From an uncultured Chthonomonas sp. (GTDB lineage: Bacteria; Armatimonadota; Chthonomonadetes; Chthonomonadales; CAJBBX01): 53,885 nucleotides of DNA. The position numbers and the translations under genes are program-made. Under the pieces are notes generated by a model. It made no database searches. It was not told the origin of the DNA and was given only the letters and a program-made list of their open reading frames with translations. Below, piece by piece: positions 8,575 through 16,150 of this stretch (positions within the stretch are counted from its first letter, which is position 1; the number at the start of each line of letters is the position of its first letter). The stretch spans positions 1 to 53,885 of the forward strand of contig CAISJD010000181.1 of the NCBI GenBank assembly GCA_903885605.1. The letters are read 5' to 3'.

Positions 8575-8603
8575 GCTTCGCTCACTTCCCGGACAGGTTG
8601 GCA

Positions 8604-8634
8604 GGGGCCGGGCCGACGGCCTCGGCCCGGCCCC
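8604..8634 (+). terminator. Strong hairpin after the glyS-to-LolA-like gene cluster
   Basis: A perfect 13-bp inverted repeat, ggggccgggccga / tcggcccggcccc, with a 5-nt loop (cggcc). There is no T-tract, so it is either a factor-assisted terminator or an attenuator. It sits between the LolA-like gene and the hybrid kinase. Confidence 0.65.
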
Positions 8635-8650
8635 ATCGCCGGTTTGCCGA

Positions 8651-8656
8651 TATAAT
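8651..8656 (+). promoter_or_regulatory. Candidate -10 element of the signalling operon
   Basis: A perfect TATAAT in an otherwise very GC-rich stretch, 65 bp upstream of the hybrid kinase ATG and just after the hairpin at 8604-8634. No convincing -35 box is seen at the right distance, so this rests on position and the -10 consensus only. Confidence 0.35.
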
Positions 8657-8720
8657 GGGGTGCTTGGATGCTGTACGTTGCTGTCCAGATTCGCCTGCCA
8701 CAGGCAGGACGGAGCCCAGT

Positions 8721-11090
8721 ATGAGTGACCGGCCAGGAGGCATCACCGCTCCGACCCCGTCCACACCGCGCCCGTATGTGCTCGTGGTGGACGACAACGC
8801 AGCACATACGCATATCCTCGTTCGCGAACTTGAGGCGAGCGGCCACAGCATGCAGGCGGCCACCGCCGCCAACCTGGCCGAGGCCAGGCGGCTCATCGCC
8901 CACGCGCCACCGGCCGTCGCCATCATCGACCTGAACCTCCCTGACGGCCTGGCCACGGAGCTGCTCACGTCGCCCGCTGAAGAGGGTGCGTTTCCGATCA
9001 TCATCATGACTGCCGCCGGCTCCGAGGAGATGGCGGCAGCGGCCATCCGCGCCGGCGCGCACGACTACCTCGTGAAGTCGCCCCAAGCCTTCGCCGGCAT
9101 CGGGCGCACGGTCCGGACCGTCCTTCGCGAGTGGCGGCACATACAGGCGAGCAGGATAGCCGTCGATGCGCTGGCCGCCAGCGAGGCCCAGTACCGCGAA
9201 CTGCTGAACGCCACCGGCAACGGCATCTTCGTGAAGGACCCCGAGTTGCGGTACGTGCTCGCCAACGCGGTGCACGCCCACCGCATGGGCTTCGAGCCCT
9301 CGGATCTGCTCGGCCGAACCGACTGCGACCTGCTGCCTGCCGGCGAGGGCGAACGATACTCGGCCGTGGACCGGTCGGTGCTCGACAGCGGCGCACCCGT
9401 CACGCTGGAGGAGACGCGCGCCGGCCGCACCTACGAGACGCGCAAGTTCCCGGTCCCTCTGACAGATGGCCGAACCGGCATCGCCGCCGATGTTCGCGAT
9501 GTCACCGCGGCGCGCGCAGCCGCGGCCGAGATGGCCCGGCTCGCGGCGGCGGTGGATCAGCTGTCGGAATCCGTGATGATCACAGAGCCTGACGGCTCGA
9601 TCGTCTATGCGAACCCGACCTTCGAGCGGATCAGCGGCTACACCCGCGCCGAGGTCATGGGCAAGAACCCTCGCATCTGGAAGAGCGGACGTCAGGACGC
9701 CCGGTTCTACGCGGGGCTCTGGACCACGCTCAAAGAGGGCCGCACCTGGCGCGGCCGTTTCATCAACCGGCGCAAGGATGGTTCCCTGTTCCACGAGGAT
9801 GCCATCCTCTCGCCGTTGCGCAACGCGGACGGTCGGCTCATGGGGTACGCGGCCGTCAAGCGCGATGTGACGGACGCGGTGTACCGCGAGCGGGCACAGC
9901 GCCAGGGCCAGAAGCTTGAGGCCCTGGGGACGCTGGCCGCGGGCATCGCCCACGACTTCAACAATGTGCTGCAGAACATCATGACCATGGCTGAGAGCTC
10001 GCTGGCCGATGTGCCTGAGGAGAACCCCGCGCGGGCCGACCTCGGTGCGATCCTCCAGGCTTGCGGACGGGCTGGAGGGCTGATCCGGCAAATCCGTGCC
10101 TTCACCCGAGCCGAAGAGGACGACAAGCTGCAAGCGATCGACGCGGGGCCCGTCGTCTCGGAGGCCATGCGGCTGATCCGGGGCGCCGTTCCGCCCTCTG
10201 TGACCCTCCATGCCGACCTGGCGCAGACGCCCTGCCGGATCGTGGCCGATCCCGTGCAACTGCATCAGGTCGTTATGAACCTCGGCACCAACGCCTGCCA
10301 GTCCGTGCAGCCCGGGCAGCGGGCGACGGTCACCGTATCGCTGGGGCTGGAGCAGCTTGACAGCGTCGGCGCCGCCAACGTGCGCGAAGCAGCCGCCGGA
10401 GGCACCGCGTCGGCCATTGTGCCGGGGCACTTTGTGGTACTTCGCGTCGAGGACACAGGCGCCGGCATCTCGCCGGAAATCCTTGACCGCATATACGACC
10501 CCTACTTCAGCACCAAGCCCGGCATTTCGAACACGGGACTGGGCCTGGCAGTGGTACACGGCATTGTCCGGTCGCACAATGCGGCCATCACCGTGCAGAG
10601 CAAACCCGGGGCAGGGAGCGTCTTCTCGGTCTACTTCGCCGCCGTCGATGAGGAGGCGGAGGCAGCCCAGACGGCCCATCTGGTCTCCGAAGCGGCCCCG
10701 GTCGGCTCCGAGGCGTTGATGTATGTGGACGATGAGCCGGGCATCTGCAAGGCGTCGCACCGGAGCCTGGAGCGGCTCGGCTACCGTGTGGCAGCATACA
10801 CATCGCCGGTACAGGCGCTTGAGCGGCTACGCGCGGAGCCCGGCACGATCGATGTGCTCGTCACCGACATGGCCATGCCGGAGATGACGGGATTGGAGCT
10901 GTTCACCCACGCCCGAGCGGCGCAGCCACAGATGCGCGCCATCATCTGTACCGGGTTCAGTGACCAGGCCGGCACCGACGCTGCTCTGGCCGCCGGCATC
11001 TCCGAGGTCCTCAGCAAGCCCATCACCGTCCGTGAGATCGGCCACGCCGTCCGCCGCGTCCTCGACGGGCCGCCTCCCGAGGGGGCGTGA
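8721..11090 (+). CDS. Hybrid sensor histidine kinase (REC-PAS-PAS-HisKA-HATPase-REC)
   Basis: A 789-aa soluble hybrid kinase. The N-terminal receiver (about 18-130) has Asp70 and Lys119. Two PAS domains follow (about 152-265 and 275-388). The HisKA box carries His411 in AHDFNN, the HATPase domain spans about 500-640 (N box near NLGTNA, G1 DTGAGI, G2 GLGLAVVHG), and the C-terminal receiver (665-785) has Asp716 and Lys766. The ATG at 8721 has GGAG seven bases upstream; the longer frame from 8598 crosses the hairpin and looks untranslated. No membrane segment is seen, so it senses a cytoplasmic signal or another kinase through the first receiver. Its stop overlaps the next kinase's start (GTGA), implying translational coupling. 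Confidence 0.92.
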   Translation: MSDRPGGITAPTPSTPRPYVLVVDDNAAHTHILVRELEASGHSMQAATAANLAEARRLIAHAPPAVAIIDLNLPDGLATELLTSPAEEGAFPIIIMTAAGSEEMAAAAIRAGAHDYLVKSPQAFAGIGRTVRTVLREWRHIQASRIAVDALAASEAQYRELLNATGNGIFVKDPELRYVLANAVHAHRMGFEPSDLLGRTDCDLLPAGEGERYSAVDRSVLDSGAPVTLEETRAGRTYETRKFPVPLTDGRTGIAADVRDVTAARAAAAEMARLAAAVDQLSESVMITEPDGSIVYANPTFERISGYTRAEVMGKNPRIWKSGRQDARFYAGLWTTLKEGRTWRGRFINRRKDGSLFHEDAILSPLRNADGRLMGYAAVKRDVTDAVYRERAQRQGQKLEALGTLAAGIAHDFNNVLQNIMTMAESSLADVPEENPARADLGAILQACGRAGGLIRQIRAFTRAEEDDKLQAIDAGPVVSEAMRLIRGAVPPSVTLHADLAQTPCRIVADPVQLHQVVMNLGTNACQSVQPGQRATVTVSLGLEQLDSVGAANVREAAAGGTASAIVPGHFVVLRVEDTGAGISPEILDRIYDPYFSTKPGISNTGLGLAVVHGIVRSHNAAITVQSKPGAGSVFSVYFAAVDEEAEAAQTAHLVSEAAPVGSEALMYVDDEPGICKASHRSLERLGYRVAAYTSPVQALERLRAEPGTIDVLVTDMAMPEMTGLELFTHARAAQPQMRAIICTGFSDQAGTDAALAAGISEVLSKPITVREIGHAVRRVLDGPPPEGA

Positions 11091-12862
11091 CCTTGCGGCT
11101 GCGCACGGCGCTGGCCCGCGTGAGGCCGCACACGGCGGCTGCGGCGTATGGCGTCCTATCCGCCGTCGTGGTCGTGTCCGGGCTGGTCTCGTCTGCCCGG
11201 TATGAGGACGAATTCGTCAGTGCTACCCGTCGCCAACTCGAGGCGACCGCCAAGCTCAAGGTCGAGGGCCTGCACCGGTGGCGCACGGAGCGGCTGGGGG
11301 ATGCGACGGCGATCTCCCGCAACCAGGTGGTCGCGAACCTCGTGGCCGGCGTGGACGCCGGCGGTGGACCGCAGGCTCGCGCCGACGTGCAGTCCTGGCT
11401 GGCCAGTTACCTCGCGTACAGCGCCTACGACCGGGTGGAGCTGCGCAGGGCAGACGGCCGACTGCTCATGGGCTCCTCGCGGCCCGGCGCCGAGCCATGG
11501 CCGGACGCCTTCGAGATGGCCGCCTCCGCCGGACGCGAACCCGCTCTACACGACCTGCACAGGCACGTGTCCGGAGTTGTCTACATGGCCGCCACGGCTC
11601 CCCTGTCTTCCGGCGGCCGAAGTCGCTACGTCGTCCTGTTCCGCATGCCGGCCGATGCCTTCCTCTATCCTTACCTCCATGAGTGGGCCACCGAGAGCAG
11701 GAGCGCCGAGACGTTACTGGCTCGTCGCGAAGGCGACTATGTACGTTTTATCAGCGGCCTGCGCTTCGGCGCCGGGCCGGCGTTCCAGTCTCGTCTGCTC
11801 GCCGCCACGGGCAACATGCCCGCCACGAGGGCGGTCCAGGGCTTCAGCGGAGCCATGGATGGCGTGGATTATCGCGGGCATCCGGTGCTGGCGCACACGC
11901 TTCAGATCCCGGGATCGCCATGGGCCCTGGTGGCGCGGGTGGACAAGGCCGAGGTGTACGGACCCGTCCGGGCCAGGCGTATGGCCACAGCGGTGCTCAT
12001 CGGCGCCCTGCTCCTGGCCGGAGCAGGCGTACTCACCTGGGTGCGCCACTTGCAGGCCGTGGCGCTGTACCGGCAGCGCCTGTCCGGCACCGAAGCGTTG
12101 CGGCGGAGCGAGCAGAAGCTCCGCATCCGCAACACCGAGCTCCAGCGCATCTCCTACACCATTTCGCATGACCTCAAGAGCCCGCTCGTCACGGTCCTCA
12201 CGTTCGTGGGCTTCGTGGAGGCCGACATCGCAGCAGGCAACACAGAGCGCGTGAAGCAGGACCTCGACTTCATCCGACAGGGCGCCACCCGGATGAGCGC
12301 CCTGCTGGACGCGCTACTCCACTTCACACGGGTTGGCGCGCAGGCTCCCGGCGCCGAGCCGGTCGTCTACTCAGCGCTAATCGCCGAGGTGGTCGGCGCA
12401 CTGGCCGGCCGCATCCACGATAGCGGAGCGGACGTTCGGGTGGCCTCGGCCGACTTCACGCTCTACGGCGACCGCGTGCGCCTGGGCGAAATCTGGCAGA
12501 ACCTCATCGAGAACTCGCTGAAGTACAGGGGCGACGAGCCCAATCCCACGGTCTGGATCGAAGTCGAGGGCTACGGGCCCGAGGCCCGGTTCACAGTTCG
12601 TGACAATGGAATCGGCGTGGAGGCGAAGCTGCAGCAGAAGGTGTTCGACCTCTTCCAGAAGCTGGACCCGGCGACCGAGGGAACCGGCGTCGGCCTGGCG
12701 GTGGTGAAACGGCTGGTGGAGAGCTACGGTGGTTCGGCCACCTTCACGTCCGAAGGCCTCGGACGGGGCTCTGAAGTGAGCTTCACGCTGCCCATGGCAT
12801 GGACGACAGAGCGCGCGGCCGATGCGCCGCCCGATGACCAAGGAGCGCAACCAAAATCATGA
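11087..12862 (+). CDS. Membrane sensor histidine kinase
   Basis: A 591-aa kinase starting at a GTG that overlaps the previous stop codon. It has one N-terminal membrane helix (about 16-36), an extracytoplasmic sensor domain (about 37-300) and a second membrane helix (about 302-322). A dimerisation domain with His361 in the TISHDLKSP box follows, then a HATPase domain with NLIENSLKY, DNGIGV and GTGVGLAVVK. There is no receiver. The HisKA type (ISHDLKSPL) resembles phytochrome/Rcp-linked kinases, which usually pair with a small single-domain response regulator, exactly what follows. The external ligand is unknown. Confidence 0.9.
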   Translation: MTLRLRTALARVRPHTAAAAYGVLSAVVVVSGLVSSARYEDEFVSATRRQLEATAKLKVEGLHRWRTERLGDATAISRNQVVANLVAGVDAGGGPQARADVQSWLASYLAYSAYDRVELRRADGRLLMGSSRPGAEPWPDAFEMAASAGREPALHDLHRHVSGVVYMAATAPLSSGGRSRYVVLFRMPADAFLYPYLHEWATESRSAETLLARREGDYVRFISGLRFGAGPAFQSRLLAATGNMPATRAVQGFSGAMDGVDYRGHPVLAHTLQIPGSPWALVARVDKAEVYGPVRARRMATAVLIGALLLAGAGVLTWVRHLQAVALYRQRLSGTEALRRSEQKLRIRNTELQRISYTISHDLKSPLVTVLTFVGFVEADIAAGNTERVKQDLDFIRQGATRMSALLDALLHFTRVGAQAPGAEPVVYSALIAEVVGALAGRIHDSGADVRVASADFTLYGDRVRLGEIWQNLIENSLKYRGDEPNPTVWIEVEGYGPEARFTVRDNGIGVEAKLQQKVFDLFQKLDPATEGTGVGLAVVKRLVESYGGSATFTSEGLGRGSEVSFTLPMAWTTERAADAPPDDQGAQPKS

Positions 12863-13293
12863 CCGGAGAAGCCATCACCATCCTGCTCGTTGAGGACGAC
12901 GCAGCCCACGCCGAGATCGTGCGACGCAACCTGGAGCAGTCCCGGCTGGCCAACCACCTCATCCATGTAGGCGACGGGCAGGAGGCGCTGGACTACCTGC
13001 ACCGCACGGACAAGTACCCCGACGCCGTGCGTCCGGGCCTCGTGCTGCTCGACCTGCGCCTGCCGAAGGTGGATGGGCTGGAGGTTCTGCGCGAGATCAA
13101 GCAGGATGCCGACCTCGCCTCCATCCCGGTGGTTGTGCTCACGACCTCGGCGGCAGAGTCTGATGTGGCCCAGGCCTACGCCCACCGGGCCAACAGCTAC
13201 GTGGTGAAGCCGGTGGACTTCGGCCAGTTCGTGGACCTGATGAAGACGCTGGGCTACTACTGGCTTATCTGGAACCGCTACCCGTCGGGGTGA
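12859..13293 (+). CDS. Single-domain response regulator (Rcp1-like)
   Basis: A 144-aa stand-alone receiver. The acidic pocket is Glu12-Asp13-Asp14, the phospho-acceptor is Asp65 in LLDLRLPKVDG, with Thr95/Thr96 and Lys117 in the usual places. It has the longer loop between beta1 and beta3 (ALDYLHRTDKY) typical of Rcp1-type regulators. There is no output domain, so it must act by protein contact or phosphorelay, perhaps onto the hybrid kinase's receiver. It overlaps the upstream kinase by ATGA. The operon ends at the hairpin just downstream. Confidence 0.93.
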   Translation: MTGEAITILLVEDDAAHAEIVRRNLEQSRLANHLIHVGDGQEALDYLHRTDKYPDAVRPGLVLLDLRLPKVDGLEVLREIKQDADLASIPVVVLTTSAAESDVAQAYAHRANSYVVKPVDFGQFVDLMKTLGYYWLIWNRYPSG

Positions 13294-13300
13294 CGGCGCA

Positions 13301-13331
13301 AGGCCGGCGACGCTGAGCGGGTCGCCGGCCT
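13301..13331. terminator. Bidirectional hairpin between convergent genes
   Basis: An 11-bp perfect stem (aggccggcgac / gtcgccggcct) with a 9-nt loop, placed in the 44-bp gap between the response regulator (+) and rhaM (-). Position and symmetry suggest it ends transcripts from both sides, although neither side has a T-run. Confidence 0.6.
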
Positions 13332-13337
13332 GCCCGC

Positions 13338-13661
13338 CTAATCGCAGTGGAAGAGCTCCTCCATGCCGGCCCACCACTCGCCCTCGGCGCGGGTGGGTAG
13401 GGGCTCTTGCAGGGGCTTGCACTCGGCCCACCAGCGCTGGGTCTCCGGGTCGGCGGCCATGGCGGCCATATCGCCGTCGAAGTCGTCGCCGTGGTACTCG
13501 AAGGTGGCGAAGAGCCAGCCGTCCTTGTGGTAGATCGTGTAGTTGCGGATGCCGCACTCCGTGATCTTCGCCAGCACCGTGGGCCAGACCGCCCGGTGTA
13601 GCTCGGCATACCGCTCCAGCGCGCCCGCCCGCAGCCGCAGAACCTGCCCGTATCGCCTCAT
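13338..13661 (-). CDS. rhaM: L-rhamnose mutarotase
   Basis: A 107-aa RhaM (formerly RhaU/DUF718) protein, the usual length of about 104. It interconverts alpha and beta anomers of L-rhamnose in the cytoplasm. Characteristic features are YAELHRAVWP (His22 and the Trp), GIRNYTIY, the LFATFEY strand and a DPETQRWW helix. It lies downstream of a sugar-binding lipoprotein on the same strand, separated by a GACTTTA minisatellite. No other rhamnose catabolic gene (rhaA, rhaB, rhaD) is visible, so it may serve rhamnose released by the glycosidases elsewhere in the window. Confidence 0.9.
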   Translation of the reverse strand: MRRYGQVLRLRAGALERYAELHRAVWPTVLAKITECGIRNYTIYHKDGWLFATFEYHGDDFDGDMAAMAADPETQRWWAECKPLQEPLPTRAEGEWWAGMEELFHCD

Positions 13662-13681
13662 ACCCGCACTCCTCCTCGCCC

Positions 13682-13721
13682 TGGACTTTAGACTTCAGAC
13701 TTTAGACTTTAGACTTTGAAC
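13682..13721. repeat. GACTTTA(G) minisatellite
   Basis: About five tandem copies of a 7-8 bp unit (ggactttagacttcagactttagactttag and onward) between rhaM and the sugar-binding lipoprotein gene. The unit resembles the GGGACTTTGGACTT tract in the 1-90 and 182-271 repeats, so it may be a dispersed sequence family. Confidence 0.75.
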
Positions 13722-13728
13722 ATCCCCA

Positions 13729-14904
13729 CTACCACTGCGCGGGCATGTACTCGCCCACGGTCTCCTTGGTGATGACCCGCTTGGGCAGGTAGTAGACCGG
13801 CTTGTCGATCTTCTTGCCGTTGAACCAATCTGCGGCGAGGCTCATGGGCAGCGCGCCGTCGGCCTCGGCGGACTGGTAGGTGATGGCGTTCAGCTTGCCC
13901 GCCTTCACGAAGTCCATCCCCACCTTGCTGTTGCCCGCCGCCACGCGGATGATGTCGTCGCGCTTCGCGGCCTTGATCGCCTCGTTGATGCCGATCTGCG
14001 CGCCGGAGTCGTCGGCGCTGACGATGCCCTTGAGCTCCTTGCCGAACCGGGTGATCCAGTCGGAGACGGCCTGCATGGTGGGCTCGGCCTGCAGCTTGGT
14101 GGCCTGCATATCGAGGCACTTCATCTTCGGCGCGATCTTCTTTAGCTCGCTGGTGATGGCGAAGGTGCGCGAGAAGAAGGGGGAGCTACCGGGCATGTGC
14201 CGCACGATGCAGTAGCCTCCCTCGTAGTTCATCAGCTCGGCGAACCTCTTGGCGAGCATGCGGAACTGGCCCCAGTCGTCCGGGCCGGTCCAGGTGAGGA
14301 GGTACTTCATCCCTTCGTCGATGGGGATCAGGTTGCTGGCAATGACCGGGATCTTCGCCTGGTGGAGCTTCCGCAGGAGCGGCACCACGGCCGTGGCGTC
14401 CACGGGCAGGATGATGACCAGGTTTGGCCGCTCGTTGATCGCCTGGTCCACCTGCTGCGACTGGAGGTTGATGTCGTTGTTCGCCACCAGCGTCTTCAGC
14501 TCGATGCCGTAGGCGTCGGCCACCTTCTGCATGCCCTTGGTGTAGGCCGTCAGGTAGGGGTGGTCCATGAAGCGGAGGCAGAGGACGCGCTTGCCCCTGG
14601 CGCCGCCGGCGGGCGGCTCGGGCTGGGGCAGCTTCTCGGACTTCCAGCCGGCGTACTCGATGTCAAACCAGTGTAGGGCGTCGTCCTCGGGCAGCGCCTT
14701 GGGGTCAGCCGGCCGCGCGGGCGGCGTGAGGGGCGCCGTATCGACGATGACGAGCGGCTGCCCGTCACCCGACTTGAGCGTGGAAACGTCCACCTTCGGC
14801 CCGGCCGGGGTCGGCGCCGGGGGCTTGTCGCCGCCCTTGCCGCTGCATCCCGCCAGGAGCGCCAGGGCCGCCACCGCGGCCATCGCCATCGTCACTGATC
14901 TCAT
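13729..14904 (-). CDS. Sugar ABC transporter substrate-binding lipoprotein (RbsB/LacI type)
   Basis: A 391-aa lipoprotein. Residues 1-22 form a lipoprotein signal ending LLAGC, and a Pro-rich tether and an unusual 60-80-residue N-terminal extension follow. The periplasmic-binding fold of the ribose/galactose family starts at RVLCLRFMDHPYLTAYTKGM and includes DQAINERPNLVIILPVDATA and a hinge near IVSADDSGAQIG. The ATG at 14904 is preceded by a near-perfect GGAGGAA; the frame extends upstream to 15057 without a good site. No permease or ATPase gene is adjacent. With rhaM next door the ligand may be rhamnose or another deoxy sugar, which is inference. Confidence 0.85.
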   Translation of the reverse strand: MRSVTMAMAAVAALALLAGCSGKGGDKPPAPTPAGPKVDVSTLKSGDGQPLVIVDTAPLTPPARPADPKALPEDDALHWFDIEYAGWKSEKLPQPEPPAGGARGKRVLCLRFMDHPYLTAYTKGMQKVADAYGIELKTLVANNDINLQSQQVDQAINERPNLVIILPVDATAVVPLLRKLHQAKIPVIASNLIPIDEGMKYLLTWTGPDDWGQFRMLAKRFAELMNYEGGYCIVRHMPGSSPFFSRTFAITSELKKIAPKMKCLDMQATKLQAEPTMQAVSDWITRFGKELKGIVSADDSGAQIGINEAIKAAKRDDIIRVAAGNSKVGMDFVKAGKLNAITYQSAEADGALPMSLAADWFNGKKIDKPVYYLPKRVITKETVGEYMPAQW

Positions 14905-15094
14905 CGGTTCCTCCCGCACGGCGCAGGCAGCTTGCCCGCGCACATCACCCCAACCTACGGCAGACCGGCGCCCGGCGTTCGGGGCCATGCACACTGTTCG
15001 ACGCCGACGGCGCGAACGCCTGCATGGAGGCGTGCGCGTCGCCCCAACGGTGTACACTGAGCCGTTGCACCATCCATGGTTGCGGAGGCGCTGA

Positions 15095-16048
15095 GTGGAT
15101 CACGACCAGATATGGAAGGAAGTGCTGACGGAGTTTTTCGGGGAGTTCATGGAGCTCTTCTTCCCGCGCATCGCCGAGCAACTGGACCTCACCACAGTGG
15201 AGTTCGACAACACCGAGCTCTTCGCCGACCCGCCCACGGGCGATGTGCGCAGGCCGGACCTTGTGGCCGAAGTGGCATGCCGCGAGGGCGGGCGCGAGCT
15301 GATCCTCATCCACGTGGAAGTTCAGAGCTGCCGCGACCCGGAGATGGACCGGCGCATGTGGGAGTACTATTGCCTGTTGCGCGTCCGGCGGAAGCTGCCG
15401 GTGCTGCCCATTGTGCTCTACCTGGCGCCGGGTCGCGCCGGGCTGGTGCGCGAGACCTACCGCGAGCAGCTCTTCGGCCAGACCTACTGCACCTTGCGCT
15501 ACTGGGCGGTGGCGCTTCCGAGCTTCAGCGCGGAGCGGTTCCTGCGATCGCGGAACCTGCTGGCCCCGGCGCTGAGTGCGCTTATGCGGCCGGGTCGCCT
15601 TCGCCGTCCGGTGCACAAGCTGCAGGCGCTGGACGCCGTGGCAGCAGCCGAGACCAATGAGGCGCGCCGGTACATGCTGGCGGGAGTGGTCGGAGCGTAT
15701 ATGGTATTGTCGGAGGTAGACGAGGCCGAGTTCGAGCAGCTCGCCGCGAGGGAGCCGAACACAGGAGTAGCGACTATGGTCAACATCTTCGAGCAGAAGG
15801 GCATCGAGAAGGGTATCGAGAAGGGCATAGAGAAGGGCATTCAGCAGGGGATTGAGAAGGGCATCGCGGAAGGGCTACTGGCAGGACAGCGGCGGTCACT
15901 GCTAGGGCAGATGACGAGCACGTTCGGCGAGTTGCCCGGCGACGTGAGGGCTCGGGTCGCCGCGATTGACGACCCGGAACGCCTTGACGTCCTGCTGGTC
16001 GCCATCCTCAAGGCCGACACACTGGAGCAGATGACCGCCCTGTTGTAG
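15095..16048 (+). CDS. Rpn/YhgA-like PD-(D/E)XK nuclease family protein
   Basis: A 317-aa protein of the Rpn (recombination-promoting nuclease / putative transposase) group. The PD-(D/E)XK core is visible as RRPDLVAEV followed by LIHVEVQS (Asp...Glu-x-Gln). A helical region and a tandem KGIE tetrapeptide run at about 233-258 follow, then a DUF4351-like C-terminus (LLGQMTSTFGELP). The GTG at 15095 has GGAGG about 6 bases upstream. The KGIE run comes from imperfect 12-bp tandem DNA repeats (15795-15872), a typical hotspot for length change. A 34-bp piece of this gene recurs just after its stop. Role: DNA cleavage or recombination, inferred from family. Confidence 0.8.
   Translation: MDHDQIWKEVLTEFFGEFMELFFPRIAEQLDLTTVEFDNTELFADPPTGDVRRPDLVAEVACREGGRELILIHVEVQSCRDPEMDRRMWEYYCLLRVRRKLPVLPIVLYLAPGRAGLVRETYREQLFGQTYCTLRYWAVALPSFSAERFLRSRNLLAPALSALMRPGRLRRPVHKLQALDAVAAAETNEARRYMLAGVVGAYMVLSEVDEAEFEQLAAREPNTGVATMVNIFEQKGIEKGIEKGIEKGIQQGIEKGIAEGLLAGQRRSLLGQMTSTFGELPGDVRARVAAIDDPERLDVLLVAILKADTLEQMTALL
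15730..15763. repeat. 34-bp direct repeat, copy inside the Rpn-family gene
   Basis: Identical to 16057-16090, beyond the stop codon. In the gene it encodes FEQLAAREPNT. The pair suggests slippage or recombination between two Rpn-family genes, one of which has been almost completely lost. Confidence 0.85.
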
Positions 16049-16056
16049 CGCCTACG

Positions 16057-16090
16057 GTTCGAGCAGCTCGCCGCGAGGGAGCCGAACACA
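16057..16090. repeat. 34-bp direct repeat, copy downstream of the Rpn-family gene
   Basis: Exact copy of 15730-15763, in the 102-bp gap between the Rpn-family gene and the next glycosidase gene. It may be the remnant of a second, deleted Rpn-type gene. Confidence 0.85.
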
Positions 16091-16150
16091 AGGAGAACCG
16101 ACGCCCGACAGCGAATGGTAGGCCCACTTCAGCGGGATTGGGGGCGTACC

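Noticed and set aside
8433-10760. 775-codon minus-strand frame opposite the hybrid kinase
   Set aside because: Shadow of the kinase coding strand; no recognisable motif and no ribosome site.
13682-13721. Possible CRISPR-like array
   Set aside because: Units are only 7-8 bp, contiguous and without spacers, so this is a minisatellite.
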